Source of the DNA: Flavimarina sp. Hel_I_48
Lineage (GTDB): Bacteria; Bacteroidota; Bacteroidia; Flavobacteriales; Flavobacteriaceae
Direction of reading: 5' to 3'
NCBI RefSeq assembly: GCF_000733945.1
Contig: NZ_JPOL01000002.1
Span: forward strand, 2,605,001-2,669,000
DNA length: 64,000 bases
Shown: positions 1 through 8,458 of the stretch, one piece after another
Position numbering within the stretch: position 1 is the stretch's first letter
Layout of the letters: every line of letters begins with the position of its first letter
Translations under genes and position numbers: made by a program
The notes under the pieces: generated by a model
The model's database searches: none
Told to the model about the DNA's origin: nothing
The model's input: only the letters and a program-made list of their open reading frames with translations

Positions 1-99
1 GAATCAGCGGAAATTTTCTGAAAAAAAAGTGCAGGATTTTCTTTCTGCTCCTTTGTACAGGAAAGAAGCATTGCTACCGAGATCCATAACAACAAGCAT
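1..99. other. Window edge, no supported gene
   Basis: This stretch lies downstream of the minus-strand FG-GAP lipoprotein gene whose stop is at 100-102. The only open frame on the minus strand is about 31 codons with no recognisable content. I see no terminator, so the operon may continue beyond the window edge. Confidence 0.4.
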
Positions 100-3000
100 T
101 TATTCATTAATTTCAAAAATTCTTGGCTTTTGGTCATTAATTGCGGCGATTACATAGGTTTTGCCATCTTTGTCCTTCACAGTTTGCAGAAATTTTACTT
201 CATCACGAATAACAAACCCACTCTTATCATAGCCCTGCCATTCAAAATTTAAATTTCCGTCACCCAGTAGAACATTTCCAAAGCTTGCATCCAGTCGGGA
301 AAACTGAGGTTTAAATTCAAAATTGTTACCCGCCATAACCAGATCCAGATTACCATCTTTGTTGATATCCTGGCAAACGATCCCACAAACACAGGAAAGT
401 TGTACATGGCCAGGGAGATCTTTGAGCTCAAAATCACCATTGCCCTTATTTATCGCGATAACGGTACGGGAGTTGTTTACTTCTCGCACGAGCGCATGAT
501 CGAGTTGCTGAGCACTAAAAATTTCAGAAATAGGTCTTTGCGCATAGTCAGATGCTTTCAGGTTCTTTTTCTTCAAGCTAGGCAATTGGCTTGTAAGTTC
601 TTTCTTCATGTGAATAGGATAGTCCTTTCCGTTTTCATGAATAGTCATGATTTGTTCAATAGTGCCATTGTCATCGAAATCATTGATCCAGATCTTAACT
701 GGTGTTTCTTGTGAAACTTTATAGGGAATATTGCTTCCCCTATTTCCCAGGATAAGATCCTGATCGCCATCCTTATCAAGATCTGCCGTTACCACGGTAT
801 TCCACCATCCATTTTCGGTAGATAAAGAAGTCTTCATTTGCTGGAGGCCACGCCCTGTATTCCTGTAAATTTTTGGTGCCCCCCAGTCTACGGTAACTAT
901 TAAATCCTTTAATTCATCACCATCAGTGTCACTCCAGGTTGCTGAGGTGATCATACCAGCATGCTTTAGGTCAAAGGCTTTTTTTTCTGTGACATCTTTA
1001 AACGTGCCATCGCCTTGGTTTTCTAAAAGTAAATGTCTGGGATCTACACCAAAAAGACTCACCACGCTGCGTGATCCTACAAATAGGTCTATATCCCCAT
1101 CCCCATCATAATCATAAGGTGCGATGGCAGCAACATTTTGATCTGCCGCAGGCAATTGATTTTCAGCTGCCACAAAGGATCCCTTGCCGTCATTTAAATA
1201 AAGCCTGGGTATATAGTACATATTCTCCCCCCGTTCATTTCCTCCAGATCCTATAATCAAGTCCAGGTCGCCATCTCCATCAATATCTGCAAATGCGGCC
1301 GCGGTATCTTCAAATAAATTATCAAGTTCGAGTTTGGGCTGTGATTTTTTTTCAAATTTTCCATTACCCATATTTAGGTAAATGCTTCCTGATTTTCCCT
1401 TTGCACCACCTATAAAAAAATCTTCTTTTCCATCACCATTGATATCGCCCGTTGCCATTGCCGGGCCTTCCTGAGAAAGTTTTTTATAGATTAAACCTTC
1501 ATAATCAAAGTCTGAATATTGATTTTCCTGATGCGCCTCAAGGGGTTCATTGGAAACTTCGGTAAGCAGTTGGTTTTGTTGCTGGCGGACTTCAGGTTCG
1601 TACGTTGCATTCGCGTCATTAATGTCAAGGGATAAGGTCTGATTAACCGCGACATTCTTGAAGACCTGAAAGCGATCATCTGGCCAAATAACCAGGAGAG
1701 AATCCAGGCTTTCAATCGCCCCAAGTCCCATGGTCAAGGAATAATCCATAGAAGATTGAAAACCGCGGGTAGGGTTTTCTTCCTGCATGAAAATTTTATC
1801 CCCTGAGAAGAGTTTGATTTTAGCGCCTATGGCGAAACTATTATCAGGTGTTCCTTTGAGATTGATTTTTAGAAAGTTGGTATTTGTCTGTTTCTCGCTG
1901 TTGTTGCGGTATAAAAAACTTTCCATATTGACATTGTTTACCACAAGGTCCAGATCGCCATCGTTGTCCAGATCGCCATAAGCGCAGCCGTTTGAAAGAC
2001 TTGGTATGCCCAGCCCCCAATCATTGGCTTCGTTTTCAAAGGTAAGGTCACCCTGATTTTTATAGGCATAGTTGGGCAGTTTCGTAACCGGCATCTTATT
2101 GATAATACTGTCAATAGCTTCTTTTTTGCCCGTCAACACCATTTTTTGCATAATATCATTTGCAAAAAAGTCGACGAAATCAATATCGGTAAGATCATGG
2201 TTTATGCCATTTGTGACAAAAATATCGCGTAGCCCATCATTATCCATATCAAATATCAATCCTGCCCAACTCCAGTCTGTAGCTTCGACACCGCTATAAT
2301 GCGCAATTTCAGAAAAGCTGCCATTACCATTGTTCAGCTGAAGCGTATTATGGATATATTGCTGAAAGAAATCTTTGCTCTGTTTGAGTTTAAAAACGTT
2401 ATAATTCTCAAATTCCATAACAGATTTGACCCTTTCATTAGTCTCCGGAAGCATATCTGTGATAAAAACATCACCGTGACCATCATTGTTGATATCTGCC
2501 ATATCAACGCCCATTGCGGAAAGGCAAAGATGTGAGGTATAGTCTTTTATACTTTCGGTAAAAGTGCCATCCTGATTATTGATGTACAGATAGTCGCGCT
2601 CGTAAAAGTCATTGGAAACATAGATATCAGGGTAAAGATCCTCATTGAAGTCACTTATTACAATGCCCAGCCCAAATCCAATTAAGCTACCATAAATATT
2701 GGCCTCCTCGCTTACGTCAACAAATTTACCATTATCATTGCGCAGCAACATATCGCCCACGCCCCGAAAAATTTCCGGCACGCCTTCCCAATCCTGAGCA
2801 CGCACATGGCGTTGCTCGGCGTAGCCGAGACTGCTTACGGGAATGTTGCTGTTATTGAGAATATAGGCATCCAGATCGCCATCTTTATCATAATCAAAAA
2901 AAGCGGCGTGCGTGCTAAACCCTGTTTTGGCCAAATTATATTCCTCTGCTTTTTCAGTAAAGGTGAGGTCCCCATTGTTGATATAGAGGTCATTATCATG

Positions 3001-3444
3001 ATTGTTTCCCTCCATATTACCAGCGTTACTCACATAAATATCAAGTAAACCGTCCTGATTGATGTCAACCATATTAACCCCCGTAGACCAGGGCTTGTTC
3101 CCTGCAACACCGGCTTTATTTGTTATATCTTCAAACTTAAAATCGCCTTTATTGAGGTAAAGTTTGTTGGCACCCATATTTGCCGTTAAATAAATATCTG
3201 GCAGTCCGTCGTTATTTATATCCCCAATGGCAACGCCACCGCCGTTATAGAAATTACGGTATTTAAAAATATTGAAGTCCTTTTGATTTTCAACGGTATT
3301 GATAAAATCGATTCCTGTGGAATCTGACTTTAAAAGTGTAAAAAGTTTTTCACTTTCTCCCTGCGTTTTTTCCGCAGTACCTTCAGAACATTGGGTAGTG
3401 GTCAAAGCGATTAGTAGTATGAGTATATAATATGGATATCTCAT
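100..3444 (-). CDS. FG-GAP/VCBS double-propeller lipoprotein with ASPIC/UnbV domain (paralogue 1)
   Basis: This is a 1,114-residue lipoprotein: a hydrophobic leader ends in the lipobox TTQC (Cys19), followed by an acidic stretch (SEGTAEK) that may favour surface display. Fourteen calcium-type loops of the form DxNxDGxxD are visible: seven between about residues 75 and 500 and seven between about 666 and 1030. An ASPIC/UnbV domain lies between them, about 523-605. This reads as two seven-bladed beta-propellers around a CRTAC1-like core. Related proteins are usually called VCBS repeat or CRTAC1-like proteins and have no known enzyme activity. The start overlaps the upstream paralogue's stop by one base (TAATG), so translation is probably coupled. 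It is the last visible gene of the susC operon. The family is confident; the function (binding, adhesion or ligand presentation) is inference. Confidence 0.9.
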   Translation of the reverse strand: MRYPYYILILLIALTTTQCSEGTAEKTQGESEKLFTLLKSDSTGIDFINTVENQKDFNIFKYRNFYNGGGVAIGDINNDGLPDIYLTANMGANKLYLNKGDFKFEDITNKAGVAGNKPWSTGVNMVDINQDGLLDIYVSNAGNMEGNNHDNDLYINNGDLTFTEKAEEYNLAKTGFSTHAAFFDYDKDGDLDAYILNNSNIPVSSLGYAEQRHVRAQDWEGVPEIFRGVGDMLLRNDNGKFVDVSEEANIYGSLIGFGLGIVISDFNEDLYPDIYVSNDFYERDYLYINNQDGTFTESIKDYTSHLCLSAMGVDMADINNDGHGDVFITDMLPETNERVKSVMEFENYNVFKLKQSKDFFQQYIHNTLQLNNGNGSFSEIAHYSGVEATDWSWAGLIFDMDNDGLRDIFVTNGINHDLTDIDFVDFFANDIMQKMVLTGKKEAIDSIINKMPVTKLPNYAYKNQGDLTFENEANDWGLGIPSLSNGCAYGDLDNDGDLDLVVNNVNMESFLYRNNSEKQTNTNFLKINLKGTPDNSFAIGAKIKLFSGDKIFMQEENPTRGFQSSMDYSLTMGLGAIESLDSLLVIWPDDRFQVFKNVAVNQTLSLDINDANATYEPEVRQQQNQLLTEVSNEPLEAHQENQYSDFDYEGLIYKKLSQEGPAMATGDINGDGKEDFFIGGAKGKSGSIYLNMGNGKFEKKSQPKLELDNLFEDTAAAFADIDGDGDLDLIIGSGGNERGENMYYIPRLYLNDGKGSFVAAENQLPAADQNVAAIAPYDYDGDGDIDLFVGSRSVVSLFGVDPRHLLLENQGDGTFKDVTEKKAFDLKHAGMITSATWSDTDGDELKDLIVTVDWGAPKIYRNTGRGLQQMKTSLSTENGWWNTVVTADLDKDGDQDLILGNRGSNIPYKVSQETPVKIWINDFDDNGTIEQIMTIHENGKDYPIHMKKELTSQLPSLKKKNLKASDYAQRPISEIFSAQQLDHALVREVNNSRTVIAINKGNGDFELKDLPGHVQLSCVCGIVCQDINKDGNLDLVMAGNNFEFKPQFSRLDASFGNVLLGDGNLNFEWQGYDKSGFVIRDEVKFLQTVKDKDGKTYVIAAINDQKPRIFEINE

Positions 3445-6400
3445 TAATTTATCTTCTTTAAAATGATAGGAGCATCTCCATTTCTGGTGATGATATAGTT
3501 TGCATTATTTTTTGACTTAAAGTCGCCGATAGCCCTTCCTGCGCCAGGGATCGTTATTATGGGCTGCGATGAACTGAATGTGCCCTTTTTGTCATTGATG
3601 AATAGATTATCTCGTAAGGCATCCAGTCTACCCAGTTGTGTACTTATTTCATAGGTATTGCCCACAACCAGCAAATCTGGATACGTGTCATCGTTGAGGT
3701 CTGGCGTTATGAGATCAAAAATAGGGGCGAATTGTGCCTGTGCTGGCAGCAAGTGTTTTTTGAAATCACCATTGCCCATATTTTCAAAATAGCAGGAAGC
3801 AAGTTCATTTACTTCTTTTTTCACGGCCTGGTCTATTTTGTCTTCCGAAAATAAAGTACTGAAATCATTCTTCGCATAGGCACTGTAACTTAAATATTTT
3901 TTCTTTAAAAAAGGCATTTGTTTAGTGAGTTCATCAAAGGAGGCAAACGGTGTTTCAATCCCATTGAAAAAATAAGTGACCACGGGGTCTAAAGTCCCAT
4001 TGTCATCAAAGTCGTTTGCATAAAGTTGTATGGGAAATTGAGCACTTGCTTCAAATCTGGAATTTAATCCCCAGTTTCCTGCAACAAAGTCCAGATCCCC
4101 GTCAGCGTCGAGATCTGTAATGCCAACGCAGTTCCACCATCCTTTAGTTTCCTGAAGCGTGATTTTTTCAAGTTTTTTTCCGTCGTTCATAAATAGGGTT
4201 ATGGGCATCCAGTGGCCCACGGCGATAGCATCAGGATATCCATTATTATCTAAATCTTCCCAGGTAATTTCCTGAACATTTCCCATGTTGCTGAAATCAT
4301 CCGAAAAACCCGCTGAAACTGGCTTAAAATGACCTTTTTCGTTCAAAAACAGATACTGTTTAGGCGTTCCCGAAAAATCTCGTGGAACACTGTTTGACGT
4401 GATACAAAGATCAGGCCATCCATCTGCGTTTAAGTCAGGAGTGGTAATGCTTGACGCATTGCAGTACAGGTCCTGAAAAGTAGTTGTATCCTTTACAAAT
4501 CCGTTTTCTGTATTTAAATAAAGCCTTGGCCGAAGTGGTTCCCCACTGATGAATTCGTTACCTCCACTGGCTACGATAAGATCCTGATCTCCATCCTGAT
4601 CAGTATCACAAAAATGAATGGCGGTATCTTCATTGATAGCGTCCAAATCAAAATTAGATTTCTGTACCTGTTCAAAAGTACCTCTGGGGTTTTGTTGCCA
4701 GAGCGCTAGGGCCTGAGATTTTCCGCCACCTAAAGCAATATCTTCTAAACCATCACCATTAAAATCTGCCACCGCAACCGGAGGACCCTGATTTGAATAA
4801 CCAAAAGGGATCAGGATTTCCCGGTTGAACTCAACGGTTCCTTGCTCTTTGTGATTTGTATTTATCAAAGAATCCACTTTGACCAACAGAGGATCACTGT
4901 TTTTTTCTAAAATTAGATTTTGACCAGCGTCGTTATAGTTAAAATTAAGTGTTTGGTTTGTTGCCAGATTATAGCGAGTTTCGTTTTGACCACCAGGCCA
5001 GGTGACCTTTATGGAGTCGATTTCAGTAACGTTTTTCAAACCGAAATGAAGACCCGGCGCTACCGAAGACAAAAAACCCTGATTAAGATAGTGTTCTTTT
5101 GAGAGGAGGTTGTCTTCTGCATAAATAACTACTTTGCTCCCTATGCCCAGCACATTTTTCTTTGGACCAATGAATTCAACATCCAAATAATTATTTCCTT
5201 TCGAATTATTTTTTAGTACAAAAGCTTCCTCATCTGTGTTGTTGACCACAAGATCAAGATCGCCATCATTGTCAAGATCTGCGTACACCGCACCGTGACT
5301 GTAAGAGGAGACCGTATCCATCCAATGCTCGTTTTCATTGGTAAATAAAAGGTTACCATTGTTTTTAAAAATATAATTGGAAGTTTTTTTAGCAGGTAAT
5401 TTATTGATCAGGGATGAATAGTCTGCAAAATTCCCTTCGCTAAGGCGTTTTTGAATAGCTTCATTAGCCGCATAGCTTATAAAATCCATGTCATTTGTGG
5501 CGCCTTTTATGCCGTTTGTAAAATATAGATCCTGATGCATATCATTATCAAAATCGGCAGAAAGTACACTCCAGGACCATTCTGTGGCTGCAATACCGCT
5601 ATAATATCCTATTTCGGAAAAGTTCAAATCGCCCATATTTAACTGAAGACTGTTCTGCATAAACTGGGGCTGGTAGCCATTACGCAAATAATTCTGATAG
5701 TTTTGATAAGGATATTCAAGGCCCGAAGTTTTATAGGTCTTAAGTTCTTCCGGAAGCATATCCAAAGAAACAATATCCAGTAGACCATCATTGTTAAGAT
5801 CGCTTATTGAATTTCCCATCGAAAAATGGCTTGTATGACCAATATTTTGATCATTTTCGGCAATTATTTCCTTAAAAAGCCCATTTTTCTGATTGATATA
5901 GAGGTAATCATTCTCAAAAAAATCATTACCCACATAAATATCAGGATAGCCGTCATTGTTGACATCACCCAAGGACAACCCTAAACCGTAACCTATTTTC
6001 CCCTGATAAATACCTGCTTGCTCACTGACATCCACAAATTTACCGTTGTCGTTTTTATAGAGTCGGTCACCAGCTTTGGGGTCAACAGTTTTTCGCAAAC
6101 TTCCGCGGCCATAATTTCCGTTGGGGTGGAGGGAATGATTCAGTAAAAACATATCCAGATCACCATCCAGATCATAATCAAAAAAGGCTGCCTGAGTAGA
6201 AAAACCTTTAAAATCCAGTCCATATTTAGCCGATTCTTCTTTAAAAACGGGGAACTCTTTTATATCATTCCCCTGATTGATGAATAGCAGGTTATGGCCT
6301 TCTAGATTAAGTAATCCACTAACCACACAGATATAAAGGTCCAGTTTCCCATCATTATTAACATCTACATTGCTTATTCCGGTAACGAAATTGTTGCCGT

Positions 6401-6746
6401 TTTCGTTAGCAAGGAAATCAAAAGAATCACTTTTTTCAAAAACAAAGTCACCTTTGTTAAGATAGAGTTCACTCTGTCCCTGGTTTGAACAAAAAAGCAC
6501 ATCTATTTTCCCATCACCATTGTAATCTCCGGCCGATACGCCTGCGCCATTATAATAGTAGAGATAATTAAAAATGTTTATTCCCAGTTGTTCATTTAAA
6601 CGGTTTGTAAAGTCGATCTTAGTATGAGATGACGCAATAGGGGTAAATAAAAAATCCTTTTTTTTCTTTGTACAACATAATAGAACAGCACATAGCATCG
6701 TGACTGTTAGTTTAATTAGAAAGGAAAGTTTTCTTTTATAAAGCAT
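3444..6746 (-). CDS. FG-GAP/VCBS double-propeller lipoprotein with ASPIC/UnbV domain (paralogue 2)
   Basis: This is a 1,100-residue paralogue of the next gene downstream, with the same layout. Seven DxNxDG loops lie between about residues 75 and 500, an ASPIC/UnbV domain at about 520-607, and seven more loops beyond that. The N-terminus is a lipoprotein signal ending LLCC followed by TKKKK, so the residues after the cysteine are basic, unlike the acidic ones of its partner. Such proteins are expected on the outer membrane. The gene follows susD after 76 bp containing a perfect 11-bp hairpin and overlaps the next gene by one base. The pair probably arose by tandem duplication and may form a complex with SusC/SusD. 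Domain calls are confident; the role is inferred from context. Confidence 0.9.
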   Translation of the reverse strand: MLYKRKLSFLIKLTVTMLCAVLLCCTKKKKDFLFTPIASSHTKIDFTNRLNEQLGINIFNYLYYYNGAGVSAGDYNGDGKIDVLFCSNQGQSELYLNKGDFVFEKSDSFDFLANENGNNFVTGISNVDVNNDGKLDLYICVVSGLLNLEGHNLLFINQGNDIKEFPVFKEESAKYGLDFKGFSTQAAFFDYDLDGDLDMFLLNHSLHPNGNYGRGSLRKTVDPKAGDRLYKNDNGKFVDVSEQAGIYQGKIGYGLGLSLGDVNNDGYPDIYVGNDFFENDYLYINQKNGLFKEIIAENDQNIGHTSHFSMGNSISDLNNDGLLDIVSLDMLPEELKTYKTSGLEYPYQNYQNYLRNGYQPQFMQNSLQLNMGDLNFSEIGYYSGIAATEWSWSVLSADFDNDMHQDLYFTNGIKGATNDMDFISYAANEAIQKRLSEGNFADYSSLINKLPAKKTSNYIFKNNGNLLFTNENEHWMDTVSSYSHGAVYADLDNDGDLDLVVNNTDEEAFVLKNNSKGNNYLDVEFIGPKKNVLGIGSKVVIYAEDNLLSKEHYLNQGFLSSVAPGLHFGLKNVTEIDSIKVTWPGGQNETRYNLATNQTLNFNYNDAGQNLILEKNSDPLLVKVDSLINTNHKEQGTVEFNREILIPFGYSNQGPPVAVADFNGDGLEDIALGGGKSQALALWQQNPRGTFEQVQKSNFDLDAINEDTAIHFCDTDQDGDQDLIVASGGNEFISGEPLRPRLYLNTENGFVKDTTTFQDLYCNASSITTPDLNADGWPDLCITSNSVPRDFSGTPKQYLFLNEKGHFKPVSAGFSDDFSNMGNVQEITWEDLDNNGYPDAIAVGHWMPITLFMNDGKKLEKITLQETKGWWNCVGITDLDADGDLDFVAGNWGLNSRFEASAQFPIQLYANDFDDNGTLDPVVTYFFNGIETPFASFDELTKQMPFLKKKYLSYSAYAKNDFSTLFSEDKIDQAVKKEVNELASCYFENMGNGDFKKHLLPAQAQFAPIFDLITPDLNDDTYPDLLVVGNTYEISTQLGRLDALRDNLFINDKKGTFSSSQPIITIPGAGRAIGDFKSKNNANYIITRNGDAPIILKKIN

Positions 6747-6772
6747 TCTTGTGCCAAAGGCCTATAAATATA

Positions 6773-6801
6773 GAAAGAGGACTTGATAAGAGTCCTCTTT
6801 C
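6773..6801 (-). terminator. Intercistronic hairpin between susD and the lipoprotein pair
   Basis: A perfect 11-bp stem (GAAAGAGGACT / AGTCCTCTTTC) with a 7-nt loop lies 22 bp after the susD stop. On the minus-strand RNA it is followed only by CUAUAUUUAU, a weak U tract. It may be a partial terminator or an RNA-processing or stability element rather than a full stop. Confidence 0.6.
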
Positions 6802-6822
6802 TTGATAATATAAAAATTAGTA

Positions 6823-8448
6823 TTAATATCCAGGGTTCTGTACTAAATTTGGATTTAAGATAACCTGATTTGCAGGTATAGGGAATAAGTTTCTAATTTC
6901 ATTACCCACTTGAGATTCAGCTTTTAACTCCCAGTTACGGGTATACTGACCGAATCTGATCATATCATTTCTTCTCCAAAGTTCGGCATACAATTCTCGA
7001 CCCCTTTCGTCAAGTATATCAAGTTCTGTCAAGTTTGCAATAGGGGAAGCTTTTCTTATGGTACGCAATTCATTTATTAATGTAGTGGCAGTACCTACAT
7101 CACCCATTCTAAATGCTGCCTCAGCTTTCATGAGGTGCGCATCTGCATAACGGAAGAAAATCTCATGCTGTCTGGATGCACCATTTCTGGGATTATACTT
7201 AATAAGTCTGATGCCAGTAGTTTCACCATTGTTTAGAAGACTACTGTTTCCTTCTCCATCTACAAAATTCTTTTTGAAAGTTAAGGGATTTCCACCACGA
7301 TCCTTTAGAGGAGAACCGTTATCAGCATATTGCTGATTAATTAAAAAGCCGTAACCTACACTTGATCCATCAGCAATACCATTGTTATTAATATCTGAAC
7401 TATTGACTACCTCATTGAGGGGCAATCCTTCTGTTGGAACAAAACCTCGTCGCTCTTCCTGTCCAGACCCTGGTGTATTTACGTCTGAATCACCTTCAAA
7501 CATGTTATAATATTCAGCCAAAGTCGCAAAACCGTTCCATCCACCACCTACAATTTCTGGTGCCTGATTATAATGAAGACCATTCCAAATTCTATTTTCA
7601 ACACTTTGGGTTAAAAACCAGATAGTTTCGTTATCCAATTCCCTTTCAAAAATATCAAAATAACCTTCTACAAGATCATAGCCCTCTGCATTTATTGAAT
7701 TTACCAAGTCTATTACCTCTTGCATATCACCCGCATTTGGTTCAGTTTTAAGATAGACATGTTTATTCAACAATACCTTTGCAAGTAGATAGCGCGCTGC
7801 AGCTTTGTTGGGTCTGGAATTGCCTGCACCTGGCGCCTCAGCCTCTAGGCCGTCAATAGCATCATTAAGATCTGAAACAATAAGATCAATAGCTTCCTGA
7901 CCTTGAATAACGGGTGGGTTATCAAAAGGTGGTGCAGTTACATCCCTGATGGGTACTTGACCAAAATTATCTAGAATTATATAAACGCCAAGTGCCCTAA
8001 GAAAACTTGCGCTTGCTTTTACATTGGCACTTGCGGTGGTACGCTCTGATAGTAGTTGTGCAGCCTGAAGGTGCACATTATTCCATTGATTCCAAACATT
8101 TTCGATATAAAAATGGCTGGGTCTCCAGTCGTGCTGGTGTAGCTGTCTCCATATACCATTATCTCCCCAGTCAGAACCACGTGTAGGAACAACAGATGCA
8201 TCTGTTGTGACCTCACTCAGGGCAAATAAATTTTCCTGACCGCCCACTAGTCCATTAATTGAATTGAATGCATTTGAAAGGAATGAGTCAGGATCGGTTA
8301 CTCCTTGAAAACTTGAATCATTTGGGTCTTGAAATACGGAATCCGTAGCTTCAATTTCCAGATTTGTACATGAGTTCAAAACCATACTCATGGTAAACAT
8401 ACCCAAGATTAGTTTGTATGAACTCAATTTATTATTAATGTTTTTCAT
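6823..8448 (-). CDS. SusD/RagB family outer-membrane lipoprotein
   Basis: SusD-like proteins are surface lipoproteins that cap a SusC TonB-dependent channel and bind its ligand. The start chosen, MKNINNKLSS at 8448, gives 541 residues and a clean lipoprotein leader ending LNSC; an open frame extends upstream to 8481 but would overlap susC. The sequence has typical SusD features: the helical N-terminal half, the late segment RYADAHLMKAEAAFRMGD, the motif ERGRELYAELWRRNDM, and the C-terminal FPIPANQ...NPNLVQNPGY. The gene lies 10 bp downstream of susC. The ligand is not predictable because no carbohydrate-active enzyme is encoded nearby. Confidence 0.95.
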   Translation of the reverse strand: MKNINNKLSSYKLILGMFTMSMVLNSCTNLEIEATDSVFQDPNDSSFQGVTDPDSFLSNAFNSINGLVGGQENLFALSEVTTDASVVPTRGSDWGDNGIWRQLHQHDWRPSHFYIENVWNQWNNVHLQAAQLLSERTTASANVKASASFLRALGVYIILDNFGQVPIRDVTAPPFDNPPVIQGQEAIDLIVSDLNDAIDGLEAEAPGAGNSRPNKAAARYLLAKVLLNKHVYLKTEPNAGDMQEVIDLVNSINAEGYDLVEGYFDIFERELDNETIWFLTQSVENRIWNGLHYNQAPEIVGGGWNGFATLAEYYNMFEGDSDVNTPGSGQEERRGFVPTEGLPLNEVVNSSDINNNGIADGSSVGYGFLINQQYADNGSPLKDRGGNPLTFKKNFVDGEGNSSLLNNGETTGIRLIKYNPRNGASRQHEIFFRYADAHLMKAEAAFRMGDVGTATTLINELRTIRKASPIANLTELDILDERGRELYAELWRRNDMIRFGQYTRNWELKAESQVGNEIRNLFPIPANQVILNPNLVQNPGY

Positions 8449-8458
8449 GTCGTTTTTT

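Noticed and set aside
1..90. A 31-codon minus-strand open frame at the window edge
   Set aside because: No recognisable sequence and no room to see a larger gene; it may be chance.
100..6746. DNA-level tandem repeats or a CRISPR array in the FG-GAP genes
   Set aside because: The repeated calcium loops give similar protein motifs, but DNA units are diverged and irregularly spaced, with no constant repeat/spacer pattern.
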